Numbered from the stretch's first letter, positions 10,601 to 22,842 are shown. The stretch: DNA of 64,000 bases from Canna indica (GCA_034359265.1 CP136898.1:42493501-42557500), one strand, 5' to 3'. A program made the numbers and translations. The notes: generated by a model not told the origin, from the letters alone.

Positions 10601-13010
10601 ACGAGATGATAAGCTTGGTGCCAAAAGGTAAAATAATATCCTCATGGACAAGACACACATAACATAAAATAATCAGCTATAATATACGCATCTCCTGTTA
10701 TTTGTTCTTACTTTACCCTACTAGACTCAGCCACTCAGGTGTTGTAAAGATATATAAGAATAAAGTCAAAGAACCTAATGGAATGTTGCAATAAAGAAAA
10801 CTAAATTGTACCAACAAATAAGCCCTAGCGCATACACTTTACAAAATCATCGAACTAAAGAGACCTATCTTAAAATTGAATTGATAAAATGACCCACAAG
10901 AAAGGATCGCCACAAGGAAAATATTAGTTGTACCTAATCTCCTAGGAAGAACCATGACCCATGATTCCATGGTGTTAAAAACATATATATGTAGATCCAT
11001 CCTCACATATTCTCCTACAAATTTACTATTAATTGATTATGCGCTCAAAAATCTACTTGAAGCATTTCCTACCATAGCTCATGCATTAATCTCGTTATAT
11101 AAAAGTGCAAAGATCTATGAGAATCTGCACCATAACCAACACACTCGATCTTTTCTCAACAACCTAAAATTTTCCTATAGATGGCTACTGGTAAATCATG
11201 CTAATACGTAATAGCATGAATCTCAAATTTTTGAAGAACTTTACTCTTTCTATACCCCTAAAATCAAAATCAAGCATTTGTTGTATGATCAGCTCAAATC
11301 CAACATCTAGAAGCAATCCAAGCTCCATTGGACTCAAATTGGAAGGTGAATACAAAAAACAAAAATAAACTTCACTACACCACAAATCTAAATGTAAAAT
11401 CTGATTTCTGAATTTGTTTTCTCGTAAAACATAAAATAAAGAGTAAACCAATAAGCTATGTAGTGTATTGGTTGTGAATCATCAATATGAGGTCCTGGGA
11501 AGTTAAGTAGAACACTTAAAACCCTTCTGTCAATGCAATTAAAGGGGTTTCTCTTAACGAATTAGGAAGACCAATTATTTTGGTGTTTCTGTTGGATTTT
11601 TTGTGTGCATTACTTGAGCCAAATGTTCAAGTCTGGTACGATGCAAATTGTTTGATCAAATGCCTCAATGAGCAATAAGAGGCAGTTGTACAAGAGTTTT
11701 ACAGATGAATTGTTACTTTGTGTTATGAGCAATTTGGTACCCTCAAGGGGATCATGATAGACAATTGAGGCTGGTTATCAGAGTATGAGTTGGATAATCT
11801 ATTGGTAAACCAGTTTGGGGTTGGACAGCAGTGGCTCAGTTCGGCACAACAATATTTATCGGTTCGGCACAACTACACCACAAATGCAAATGTAAAAACT
11901 GGTTTTATATTTTTTTGCTCTTAAAACATAAAATAAAGGTTGAACCAGTAATCTATGAAGCGTATTGGTTGTGAATCATCAGCATGAGATCCTGGGCAGT
12001 TAAGTACAATACTTAAAAGTTAAAACCCTTCTTTCAATGCAATTACAGGGGTCTCTCTTAATGCATTAGGAAGAATAATTCATTTGGCTTTTCTGTTGGA
12101 TTGTTTGTGCATTACTTGAGCCAAATGTTCAAGTCTGGTACAACCACATGCAACTGCATGCAATTCGTTTGATCAAATGCCTCAATGAGCAATATGAGGC
12201 AGTTGGAAAAGAGCTTTACAGATCGGTTGTTGCTTTGCATTAGGAGCAATTTGGTACCTTCAAGGGGATCATGATAGACAATAGAGGCTGGTTATAGGAG
12301 TATGAGTTGGCTAATCTATCGGTGAGTCAGTTTGGGCTTAGACGGCAGTGGCTCCGTTCGGCACAACTCTACTTATATTTGCAAATTATATAACTAAATA
12401 ACTTTGCTAGCACACCAGAATTTAACTACTCAAGCTAGAGCTAAAGCATTTTAATATGAGTACAAATCACCAGGGTGGCAAAAAATCACGCCTTTTATAG
12501 TTAGATTAGTAGGGAAACTCATCTATATTTGTGTCATTCTTAGATATTTTCCTAATAAACAATTGCCGAGCTAATAGTTAAGAATTCCTCCCCCGTCTGA
12601 GAAGCGCGAGCAAAATTGAATCGAGAAAAAGGCGCGAAGAAAACAACTCTAAGAGCGCGAAACGCTTGTGCAGAACTTACCATTTTGAGCTCATCGCCGG
12701 TTCCACCCGAAGAACTGGCCGCCGACCCCAGCTGGTGCTTGCCGTTACGAGAGGACTTGGCCTTGGTAACACCGGAAATACGCGGCGCCGAGAGATCGAG
12801 AAGCAGCCCCAAGAGGAAGCCGATTAGCAACCCTGGGAGGAAGTTCTCCGGCTTCAGACCACGGGCGAGCCATGGCTCCTTCTCCCTCTGTACAAAAAAC
12901 AAGAGGAATATGAAGAGATAAGGAGATGGAGAAGGAGGAAGAGATGAAGAAGAGAGAGGAGGCATTACGTGCTTCGAGGACTGGGATTGATTTCGCCCAA
13001 AAGGGAACAT
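7604..13010 (-). CDS. Peptidyl-tRNA hydrolase 2 (PTH2) family, seven exons, last exon not found
   Basis: Coding exons on minus: 12969-13010, 12681-12887, 9666-9726, 9219-9255, 8541-8618, 8391-8463, 7604-7643. Every intron starts with GT, ends with AG, and reading phase is kept throughout (538 coding bases). The protein starts MFPFGRNQSQ. A membrane segment (FLPGLLIGFLLGLLLDL, residues 26-42) suggests membrane anchoring as in plant homologues. Then comes the Pth2 domain: VLVVRQDLKMGAGKIASQCA, the SILRQWEQYGQ region, GLPTFVVADAGRTQ and GSKTVLAIGPG. The enzyme releases tRNA from peptidyl-tRNA, recycling it after aborted translation. The domain should end with about 13-15 more residues (VTG..L.L type); I could not find that exon below 7604. 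It may lie beyond the viral insert, outside the window, or be lost. Whether the gene works is open. The start ATG is the first in this frame; a TATA-like stretch is near 13217. Confidence 0.9.
8031..8175. repeat. Local tandem duplication of about 75 bp in PTH2 intron 6
   Basis: Two neighbouring segments share TGTCCAA(A/G)GGCAT, GATATAAAGGCT and ATTATGCAT in the same order, starting near 8031 and 8115. They are diverged by substitutions and small gaps. Confidence 0.6.
10164..10306. repeat. Purine-rich low-complexity tract (GAA/AAG)
   Basis: Almost only A and G on the plus strand. Open frames here translate to Lys/Glu runs and are not genes. Confidence 0.9.
10463..10510. repeat. Perfect 21-bp inverted repeat with a 6-base loop
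   Basis: Left arm 10463-10483 starts CCATCTCGTCGGG and is exactly complementary to 10490-10510; the loop is CATCGT. A second palindrome with 17-bp arms and one central base lies at 10573-10607. Confidence 0.97.
11373..12367. repeat. Tandem duplication, two copies of about 500 bp, in PTH2 intron 2
   Basis: Segments 11373-11870 and 11871-12367 align throughout: both start at ACTACACCACAAAT, share GTATTGGTTGTGAATCATCA, TTACTTGAGCCAAATGTTC and GGGGATCATGATAGACAAT, and end near GTTCGGCACAAC. Small indels and substitutions show it is not recent. No coding signal is visible. Confidence 0.9.
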
Positions 13011-13164
13011 CGTCGACTCCAGCAGGGAGCAGCAGTGGGTGTTCGACGAAAAGAGCGACGGGGGCTCGCAATGTTGTTATCTCGTGTTGCTCCCGCCTAG
13101 GTTTGATGGTTATGGGCGGAGCGGAGACCTCTTCCTTATTTCTGTCACGCATCCGTTTTAATTA

Positions 13165-14770
13165 GGAATGAATAGGTTCGAGTACATTGTATTTTTTATG
13201 ATTTTTTAATCCTATTTTGTATATAATAGGTTTTTAAATTTTAGAATTGAGCTCTACCTTATTGGAACCTGGAACTAGACCCTATCCGAAATCATAGGTT
13301 CCGATTCCGATTTCAAATATCTTGTTGGGTTCCAAAATAAATTCCAACCGATTTCGAATTTGCTCGAGTATCTATACACACCCCTAATTTTAACCGGAAG
13401 GGTTAATAACTAATTAATATAATATAGCAATGTTTTCTATTTATTTATCATGGAAAATTGAAAAAAAAAATAATTTTAAAAATTAGGCATCATTTTATAT
13501 GGGCTTTTTTCCGTGTAATAAGATTTATTCTATGGAACTGACACTACAATAAGTTAGTTGAAAATATTGGTAAAAAAAAAAGTTAGTTGAAAATAAGTTT
13601 TAATTACTTGATTTCTTTAAGATATATATTTGATTAATTCATATATGAGATGACATTTGGTATTTATTACTCATCTAACTCTTTAGTAATCTTGTAAGCA
13701 ATGAGAAATATAATTTTGGAGATATTAGACCATGTTCATTAAAAATAAGGGGGCAAGCCAAGAATAAAAATAATAAGAAAACTAAGAGAGTTGGAGAGGC
13801 CAAGGAAGACGGTGAACAAGAAGAGGCACTGTAGTATAGGTGGAGATAGAGAGAAGCTGTTTACAAAAATTGAGATGATTTTAAAATAGGGGAGTAAATA
13901 TTTAATTTTGGAATGGGACAAAATTGACATTTCACCTATATATAAGGGGAAGAAAAATTACGAGAGGAGCAAAGTAGGCATTTTACTTATATATAGAGGG
14001 AAGAAAAATTTAGAAAACAAAGTAGACATTTCAGTTATATATAGGGGAAAAATATTTCATGGGGGAACTGCCCCACTCACCAAAGAGTGCATCCACCCCT
14101 GCATTGGACTAATTGTTAATTACTCGTAGAAATTCATTTTTTAGAAATATTGAACTTGACGTGAGGCATCATATTCGTAAATCATTGGGTACAGTGGAAG
14201 GAAAGTTTTTCGTCAAATAGCTTGGCATGTGGATCGTACCTAGGGGTGAGCATGAATCGGTTAACCGATCAATTAATAATTTTTTAACAAGTCCATTAAT
14301 ATTGATTTTTAAAAATCATTAACCATAAACCAATTTATTAACTTTGATTAACCAGTACTTTAGTTTTAATTTTTGCGGTTCGGCTAACATATAATTCTTG
14401 ATTAACCAATAAAAAAGATTTAACATATAAAAATAATAAAATTATACAAATTGCAAAGTTCAATTGAATTGTTGAATTACTTTGAAATAAAAATACAAAT
14501 CAAATATAATACTCATAAATAAAAAAATCAAAAGAAGGATAATATCCTCGTAACTAATTGCAAGAATTAGATACATTCAATATGAAATAACCAATAATGT
14601 GTCAATTAAACATACATCAATAAATATAGGGTTAATTAATGAATATATCATAATTTTTACCAAAATTCTCAAATATATCATGACTTTTCATTTGTTTCAA
14701 ATGCAGGCTTCAACTCTCGATTCGTTTCAATTATACTGCATTCCATGACACACTACCGGGAATTGTGTAG
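13165..14770. other. AT-rich region upstream of PTH2, no gene seen
   Basis: It should include the PTH2 promoter near its left side (TATA-like bases around 13217 on minus). The rest is AT-rich with runs of A and T. A three-copy tandem repeat lies at 13917-14055. No ORF of known family was recognised. Confidence 0.6.
13917..14055. repeat. Tandem repeat, about 53-bp unit, three copies
   Basis: The words ACATTTCA, TATATATA, GGGGAAGAAAAATT and AAAGTAG recur in order three times; the last copy is partial. Confidence 0.8.
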
Positions 14771-14772
14771 TA

Positions 14773-15312
14773 CTCGGCGATCAACTTCAAGATTTAGTCT
14801 GTGTAGGATACATAGACAAATACATCCACCACTAGAGAGAGAGAGATGTCGGAGGAGGAGTCGCCACCCTCGATGACAAAGTCGGACGCCCCCGAATTCC
14901 CATTTGGGTCATAGGGAGAATAACCGAGCCGATCGATCGAGAAATAAGCTCTGAGGTATCATCGACTACATCGTCGACAGATTTACAGGAGGCGGAGAGT
15001 CGAGCTCAGCCAGAAAGAGATCTCTTCGAGCAATCATGGCAATCGATGGCGCCACTCACCCATGCCAGCCTGCCCCCAAAACCCCGATAATATCATTCTA
15101 TGAATATGATTTTTATGGAACTCACCAAAACCTGCAAAACCCAATCATAATATCTATATTTATAAGAAAAATCATCATCAAGAAGGTTCTTGTCGACCAA
15201 GGCAGCTCGTCCGACATCCTTTTCTACTTTACCTTTGAGAATATGCAACTAACATAAGTCTCGCTCACACCATGCAAGGGAGACTTGGTAGGCTTCTCAG
15301 GAGAATAAGGTT
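14773..15312 (+). pseudogene. Ty3/gypsy (Tat-like) gag end and protease start, interrupted by element C
   Basis: At 14773-14835 a frame reads LGDQLQDLVCVGYIDKYI, like the conserved end of plant gypsy Gag. The open frame 15036-15257 reads FYEYDFYGTHQNLQNP and KKVLVDQGSSSDILF, the plant Ty3/gypsy protease with the Asp-Gln-Gly variant active site. The next bases give TPCKGDLVGFSGE. The frame contains stops and is dead. Element C begins at 15313, and the same protease sequence resumes at 43279 or just after, which proves the insertion. The 5' part of gag and the 5' LTR are not recognisable. Confidence 0.85.
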
Positions 15313-16569
15313 TGTTGGCCTAAGGTTTTCTACCTTGGTCTTAATCTCGATTTTGATGATAACAAATATGGAACTAATACTTTCATGGAGAATTACTTTC
15401 AGGTTCCAAGTTGATTAGCGCACGATGTCCTTGATTGAAAATATCGGAGAAATCGGAAAATCGAAAGGACGTTGGCCAACACGCTTGAATTTCGTCGGGA
15501 AGATAAATTTTAGGTTTAAGGTGTTTAGATAAATTATAAAATCCTCTTTATGATGCTAAGACCCTTAAAGAACCAAACCCGTAATCTGGAACTCGAACCG
15601 AAGAAAGAAATCGACTGAAACTCATTGTAGAGTATAGGTACATTACGTAGAGTACCGTAGAGTACCGGTACTCAACGGGCGGTTGATTGATCAGTTGACC
15701 GAAAAGAGCCCAAAAGGCACAGTAGGGCTTTGGTCGCTTGGTCGGTCGACCAACGATCGATCGGACCTACAGCCAACGATCGGTAACGAGCAAAAATATA
15801 CCCGTTGAGAAGAGGGGAGCTCTCTCTTCTCTTCATGGCTTATAAATAGGAAGCCATGAGAGCTTTCCACTTTGATGTTGATCACTTTTAACCTCCTTGA
15901 ACCATCTTTTGATCAATTCTAAGCTCTCATTGAGCCAATCTTGTGAAAACCCTAGCTTGAACCTTTCATCTATTTGATTGAGCCTTTACTTCATTGCTTC
16001 ATCATCAAATGCATCAAGAGAAATCTAGGAATCTTGTTGTGGAGTTAAGTATTTTATTGTTTGATTTATTACTTCATTTAGTGTTGTATTTTCTTGTTAT
16101 TTCATTGTATTTGAGTTTGTGTAAACCTAGAGTGCTAGGTTGATTGAGTAGGTGGTTGCTTTGGTGTTAAGACTTAAATCCAACATTGTAAACTTAGTTT
16201 ATTAGGATTAGTTGAGTTGTCCCTTAGGTCGAGGTGGGAGAGTGCTCTCAGTAAGAAGGTGGGATACTTCCGGGTGTGGAAGTGCATTCAGTTTGAGAGC
16301 GGAGACTTTCAGGTGTAAAGTCCTTTTTGTAAGAGAAACGATATAATCTAGCTAGTAAAGCTAGTTTGAAAATCCTAAGTGGGGTGCTTAGGTAGTGGAG
16401 TAGGCATTGGAGCCGAACCACTAAAAGAATTATGTTAGCATTGATATATTATTTTGTGTTAATTGTTTTATCATTAATCATATTTGCATTTAGTCGTTAA
16501 ATTGTGAATTGCCTAAGTAGTTTAAGAAAATATGTAAAACCAAACTTAGGCGACAAGTTTAGTTAACAC
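15313..16569 (+). repeat. 5' LTR of element C, left part
   Basis: Starts with TGTTGGCC, carries a GGTCGACC-type palindrome cluster (about 15672-15780) and a TATA box TATAAATA at 15841-15848. Element B interrupts it after AACAC (16565-16569). Confidence 0.9.
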
Positions 16570-18391
16570 TGTTGGACAAAATGACCACACTAGAAGGGGG
16601 GGGGAGTGAATAGTGTGTTTACTAATTCTTATTGCCTAATTTCGATTTTAATCGTTTCTTATATTATTTAGGCAAATTGTAATTTTACGATTAAATGTGG
16701 AAGCAAGATAAACCAATTAAGCACAACCAAAAGATTACAATGCTAACACACAAATATATAGTGGTTCGGCCCCAATGTCTACTCCACTACCTAAGCACCC
16801 TGCTTAGGATTTTCAAACTTAGTTTTACTAGATTAATGATGTTTCTCTTACACAGAGGACTTTGGCTCGAAGAGTCTCACTCTCGACCTAAGGCACTTCC
16901 ACACTCGGAAGTCTCCGCCTTCTTACCGAGAGCACTCTTCCACCTCAACCTAAGGGACAACTCAACTAATCCTAGTAAACTATGTTTACAATGATGGGTT
17001 TAAGCCTTAACACCAAGGCAACCACCAACTCAATCAAACCTAGCAACTTAGGTTTACACAGGTTTAGTTACAATGAAATAAACAATAAAATACACCAATA
17101 AATGGAGCAATAAATTAAACAATGAAGTACTTAGTTCCACACAAAGTTTCCTAGCTTCCTCTTGATGCCTTTGATGGTGAATCAGTGAAGTCAAGGCTCA
17201 ATCAAAAGGATGAGATATCAAAGCTAGGATTTTCACAGGATTAACTCAATGAAAGCTTAGAATTGATCAAAGGATGGCTCAAGGAGGTTAGTAGTGATCA
17301 AAAAGTTGTTTTAGGAAGGATGGCTTTGGGAATTTATAACCCTATAACGGAAATAACGCGTCAACGGGCGAAAAACTAGTTGTTTCCGTCGTTCGATCGC
17401 ATGTTGGTCGATCATTGGTCGATCGACTGATCGACCTCCCGTGATCGCTGCGCCTTCTATGAACAAATCGCACTGTTCGGTCGACCGACGAGTCGGCCGA
17501 ATGGATCGCGACTTCATCAATCCGCCATCCAAATCGACCGATGGACCTTCTGTAATATATTCGCGCTGATCGGTCGACCGGCGGGTCGACCGAATGAGTT
17601 GTGAGATCAGCGATCCGCTATCCGGTCGACCGATCAGTCGATCGATCGGTCGACCAACACACACACTGCCATTTTCCTGCCTTTGTCGATCGATCGATCG
17701 ATCGACCGAAAATTTGACAGACTGGGCAGACCAATTTGCTTAGGCCGTGTTTGCTCATTTCTGGTTTAATCTTCGCTAAGTCTACTTATATAATATTTAT
17801 CAACTTTAAGTTAACAACTTTAAAACATAAATGTTATATAAGGATTACCCCCCATTTGGATTTAATAAAAATATCTAAAAAATCAAAATCCTTAAGAATC
17901 AAAATCTAGTTTTTGGGGTCTAGTATAAATTTTCTAATCTCCCGGGTCAAATATGGGTAGGCTAAAGGCTTCCAAAAATTCCTTTAAAATACCTCGTTAT
18001 CTAATTTCTACCCAATGAACAATTATCGTCATTTTTTATGTTATGAAAATATCTAGGTCATATAGCTCTCCAAGGAACTCCCTAGGTTATTTCAAGACGG
18101 TCTCCGGGTTTTCATGATTTGGGATTTGGGAATAGTTTTTGGGTTCTTATGCATCATAAAAAGGATTTACAATATAATCTAGATACCCTAAACCTAGACT
18201 ATATCTTCCCGACGAATCCGAGCGCGTCGACCAACGTCCTTCCGATTTCCCGATTTCTTCGATATTTTTGATCGAGGACATCGTGCGCTAACCGATATGG
18301 AACCTAAAAGATATCTTAATGAAATATTAGTCTCATGTTTGTTATCATTAAAACCGAGATTAAGACCAAGGTTGAAAACCTTAAGCCAACA
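16570..18391 (-). repeat. 3' LTR of element B (1822 bp)
   Basis: TGTTGG at one end and CCAACA at the other. It holds a GGTCGACC palindrome array (about 17385-17712) and a TATAAATT box on minus near 17328. Compared with the 5' LTR it has about 57 extra bases around 17794-17850, next to a TATATAA word. Confidence 0.92.
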
Positions 18392-21228
18392 ATCTCTCCC
18401 TTTTTGATGATGACAAACATCCTTAAGAAAATATATATATTAAAGCATAAAGGATATCAACTAAGGGTTTTCTCCCCCTACCAATATGCATATCAATGGA
18501 AATAAACTCCCCCATCTATATGCATGATTTTCCTATATTTTTTTCTCTTTTACCTATATTTTTCTCTCCCTTTTGACATCAATTAAAAAGGGCAAGAAAG
18601 GTCAATCTAGTCAAAGTTGAGATTCTAAAGTTATTTTTCATGAAACATGAAAATCTCAACCAAATGGATGAAAAATAAATATTTGATATGAGACTAAGTC
18701 ATACATGATATCGTGAAATGATAAATGAAATCTTTTACTTAGAATCATGTATGCACTCAAGTTTAGATATTTTCGTGAATAAGTGAATCTTTCATGACAT
18801 TTTCATAGTTCATTCAAACTTTCAAAATACCAAGTTATGATCATGTAAAACATGTATATTAAGTTTGAAGTGAAAATAATGTCGTTTGATCAAAATTTCA
18901 ACTTAGCACGATTTCATTCGAAATAAGCATGAAAACATGAAAAATGGCTAAGTATCAAATTTTGCTATCTACTCATGTTTTCTCTAACTTAGACACTTGG
19001 ACATCTAACATGAGTGAATCTAAGTATACGAGTCAAGTTTGGGCTGAAAATAAGGTTTCTAAGTTACTTTTTGACTTAGTTCAAAGAATACTTCTAAGTT
19101 TTCAAAAAATTAAACTTTTAAATCCATACAAAATTATATTCATGACGGAAATTTTTGAAACTTTAACTGGACAAACTAGATTTCTCAATAAATCTGCAGG
19201 TTCAAGAATTAGTCAAAAATCAGTTTCCTTATAAATTCGTAAAATTCTTGAACGTCCAGGGGCATTTTTATAAATTTTAGGTATTTTTTCAAAAGTTGTC
19301 AATTTTGATTCAAACTTTCCAGATATCACTGAATGGTCATTTAAGATGCGTGTGTCAAGTTTGAGCTCAAAATGAATTGTCTAAGTTCATTTTTCATCTT
19401 ATATTGAATTTAATGAAAAAATAAATATTTATAGCTATCATTCAAGTTATCAAAATCATTCCTAGAAATAATTTTACTCAAGCAATGGTGTGAATAATAT
19501 TAGAAACAAAACAAAAATGGTATACACAAGGTTTAATTTGAAGTTTTCGACGAAAAATCAAAGTATCGGAAAGATTGATATTTCAAGAGGATGATACTTT
19601 ACATTTTTGAAATCCAACTTCAAAATTCCACTATAAATCAGATTCTTGATGAAACTTTTTGAAATTTTTACTGAAGAAACTAGATTTTTTAGTGAAGGTG
19701 CAGTTTTAAGAATCAGTTAAAAAGAATTTTTATATATTTTTCTAGAAATAACTGAAAATGCTTAATTTTCAATGGCATTTTCATAATTTTCAATTATTTT
19801 CAAAAAATATTCCGTTTTCATTCAAACTTTTATGACACCACATAATGGTCATGTAAAGAGTGTATGTCAAGTTTGAGATGAAAATTATATCCTTAAGTCA
19901 AGATATCAACCTAGCATGGTTTCATTCAAAACTAAGCTAGTTATCATGAAACTTGCTAAGTTTTAATCCTATCATTTACTCATGGTTTTTCAAATGTAAA
20001 CTTATGGACACCTAACATGAGTAGATCTAAACATGTTCCACAAATATGGATGAAAAATGAGACCTCTAAGTCAATTTGTTGACTTGGGTCAACTTGGTTC
20101 AAAAGAGGTTATCATGAAGTGACCTCTATGTCATTTTATCCATATCCATATGAATTTTTCATTCTAAGTGCATGGAAACATGTTATACCTATTCCTAAAT
20201 ATGTTTATGAAGTTTGAACTTAAAATAAAGTGTCCAAGTCGATTTGTTGACTTGGGTCAAACTTCTTAAGCTTAAGTCCTAGCTCTAATGTGATCTAGTT
20301 ATCACATTTTTCATCTACACATGAATTTTCAAGATTAAACACCTAGAATCATATCATGTGTGTATCTAAATATGTTCATTTGGTGTTTACTCAAAATGAG
20401 GTCTTTAATAAAAAATTTCAAACTAGTCCAATTTCATTCAATATTAATATCATGAAATTGCTTAGTTATCATGATTTTTTCTACTCATGAAAATTCAAAT
20501 ATTTATCATGCAAAATCAATCATGAGTATAGAGACATCATTATAGCACAAGTATTCAAGTATTATACTAAGATTTTTGTAAAATCAAACTCATACATCTT
20601 TCAATAGAATTTTGCCAAACTTGTCATTTACTTTTCAATTTTCTTCATAATAGCATAGCCTTTCATTATCATTTTCAACTTGCAAGTAGACTTCATTAGT
20701 AGATTTCATTAGTAGATTTAATGAGACTAAAGCTACTAGCAAGCAACCCAAACCAAATAGCAAAGAGAATAATCAAGTATCATTTTCAAAATCCACTTTG
20801 CTAAATAGTTTGAAATCTGTTTCAAAATATGTTATCATGAATCCGAAATGAATTTTAAGAGATCACAAATGTAATATTAATGAAAATATGATCTCCAACC
20901 CTTCCTATTGGTTGAAAACCGAAAGGCCACAATGAGCATATGATTTAGAACCGCAAGGTCGCATGAGCCCATTACAGGCTACATAAGTCTCCGAAGAGAC
21001 CGAAAATCAAAAATCAAACACATTTTTGAAACTTATCAAGAGCGGAAAATCTACTAATATTAAGCATATATCAAACTCCAACTATAATTTAAGCAAGAGG
21101 GTATAGGAGATGATACCAAAGTCTTTGATGCCAATTTCCATACCTATGACATCATGATGGCTTGAAGTTGCAACCGAAGATGGATTCTTCATTGAAGTCC
21201 ATGGTCAACTTCAATTCTTCAATTTTCT
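18392..21228 (-). other. Element B non-coding internal region
   Basis: AT-rich, no coding signal on either strand beyond short chance ORFs. It replaces the whole pol region. It contains a conserved block with a UUCG-loop hairpin near the gag end (20986-21001) and the polypurine tract next to the 3' LTR. Many diverged words (TCATGAAA, AAGTTTGA, ACTTGGGTCAA) recur. Confidence 0.75.
20986..21001 (-). ncRNA. Conserved UUCG-loop hairpin in element B RNA
   Basis: On the element's sense strand it reads GGTCTC-TTCG-GAGACT: a five-pair stem plus a closing G-U pair with a UUCG loop. The surrounding 100 bases (20895-21010) match element C closely. Likely a structured part of the element RNA; the function is unknown. 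Confidence 0.5.
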
Positions 21229-21389
21229 TTACCCTTGTGTAGTAGCTCCCCCTACAATAGACCAAGAAACCTTTGGTACCCAAATGGCTTTCGGTCCTTC
21301 GGGGTTAGTTGGCCTAGGTATCCAAAGTGTCTTAGCAACACTTGGATTCTTCTTAAATGCACAATCATAGATTGCATGGCCATATGTAC
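21229..21389 (-). pseudogene. Element B gag, C-terminal end beyond the A insertion
   Basis: On minus the frame resumes in the second knuckle (GHAIYDCAF), then KTLWIPRP and AIWVPKVSW, and stops at 21229-21231 (TAA after TTQG). No protease follows, and the same end (ITQG stop) is found in element C. So the stop seems to be inherited by the family rather than private to one copy. Confidence 0.85.
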
Positions 21390-22842
21390 TGTTGGCTTAA
21401 GGGTCTCTCTTAAGCCTCGATCTTTATTTTGATGATAACAAACAAGTACTTAATCCATATGTAAATTTTTGAGTTCAAGTTGAGGTTGCGATAAGCATGC
21501 CAAATTCGTTCAAATGAATTGAAAGAAAAGACCGTCAAAGAAACGGAAGAAGAAAATGTCAAAGAAAAGCTCGGGCTTAGATCAAGTAGAGATCATGTAA
21601 TATACCTCTAGGACGAGTTTATCCCAAACCAAATTGTAAAGTTATCCAAGTTAAAACTTGGTAACTAAACCCATAAAAAAGACATGTAACAAAATCAAGT
21701 AGAAGTCAGCCTCAGCCTGAGTTCGGTCGATCGATCGAACAAGACAGTATCCTTGGCAGCAGCTAGTTTGGTCGACCAGTCGGTCGACTGAATGATGTGA
21801 AGAAGTGGCAGTAGCCATTCGGTCGACCTGTCGATCGACCGAAGTTAGTGAAGGAATCACAGAAGGCTGTGTTGGTCGACCGACCGAAGCTAAAAATTGG
21901 CAGAATGCTCATCGGTCGACCGGATTAGAGATCACAAGTCGCGCGACCTTGGCTCCACTAATTCGGTCAATTGACTAGTCGATTGAATGTGGGATCAATA
22001 GATTTGTGACAGTCGGTCGACCTGTCGATCGACCGAGCACTCACATAAGCCACCGGTCGCATTGGCGGTCGATCAGCCGGTCGATCGACAATCGACCGAC
22101 AAGTGACCGAATGGCGTCAACGGCTATTTTTTTGCCCGTTAAACATTCCGTTCAGCCGAGGGGTTATAAATACCCCTCACCTAACTTCTTTAATCCTTCT
22201 TAGAGATTTCACTGAGCATTAAAGAAGTGATTTGAGCCTTCATAAAGATTGAATTGCTGCGCGCCCTTTGCTTCCGTCGACAACACTTTGCAAGTGTCTG
22301 CTTCCCTGCTTCCCTCAACTCTGCTGCAACTCAAAGAGTCATCTTCCTGCAAGTTGGAGATCTGAAGGCTTGGGAAAGGAGCTTTGGTTCATCTTTAAAT
22401 TCTTAAGCTCTTTCCATTGTTTTTGAAGTTTATTTGAAACTTGTTTTCTATCTGTAATAGCTGCTAGGTGTGTTAGGAAACACTTAGGGAAAACTTTGTA
22501 GAATCGTGTTTTGCCTAGGTGAATAGGATTGAGGTGTTCTCAGAGTGGTGAGAAGAGTATCCTCAGTGTATTCAAAGGAAAATATAATCTCTATAGAGTA
22601 GTGGTTAGAAATCCTTGGTGAGGAGCCAAGGTAGTGGAGTAGGCAATTGGCTGAACCACTATAATTATTCTTGTTTGCATTGCTTTCTTGTTTGTCTATC
22701 ATTGTCATTAATATTTAATCATGTCTACAGTTAAGAAACACTTGCACTTAAGTTAAGTTAAAATTGCGTAAAAAGAAAAATATAGAAAAGAGGGGATAGA
22801 CACTATTCAACCCTCCCTTCTAGTGTCGGATTTCTCACAACA
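21390..22842 (+). repeat. 5' LTR of element A (1453 bp)
   Basis: Terminal TGTTG/CAACA. U3 holds about eight self-complementary GGTCGACC/TCGATCGA clusters (21720-22110) followed by TATAAATA at 22165-22172. Confidence 0.97.

Larger units (their letters stand above)
9857..10625. mobile_element. Candidate foldback element in PTH2 intron 2
   Basis: The ends are inverted: AAGCTTATTATCGCGA on the left against the complement of TGATAAGCTTGG on the right, plus flanking GCCAA/GGTGCCA. Near the right end are two large perfect palindromes built from ATCTCGTC words (10463-10510 and 10573-10607); the left end has related TCGCGA/ATATCG words. The middle is a purine-rich tract. This is typical of a foldback or Mutator-like non-autonomous DNA transposon. 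No clear TSD was found. Confidence 0.5.

Noticed and set aside
12616..13165. Plus-strand ORFs over PTH2 exons 1-2, and the minus ORF 12745-13152 in another frame
   Set aside because: Shadows of real exons. The exon frame with REKEPWLARGLKPENF is supported by splice sites and family similarity.
21720..22110. CRISPR-like repeat array
   Set aside because: The repeats have no constant unit or regular unique spacers, lie inside plant LTRs, and recur in several copies.
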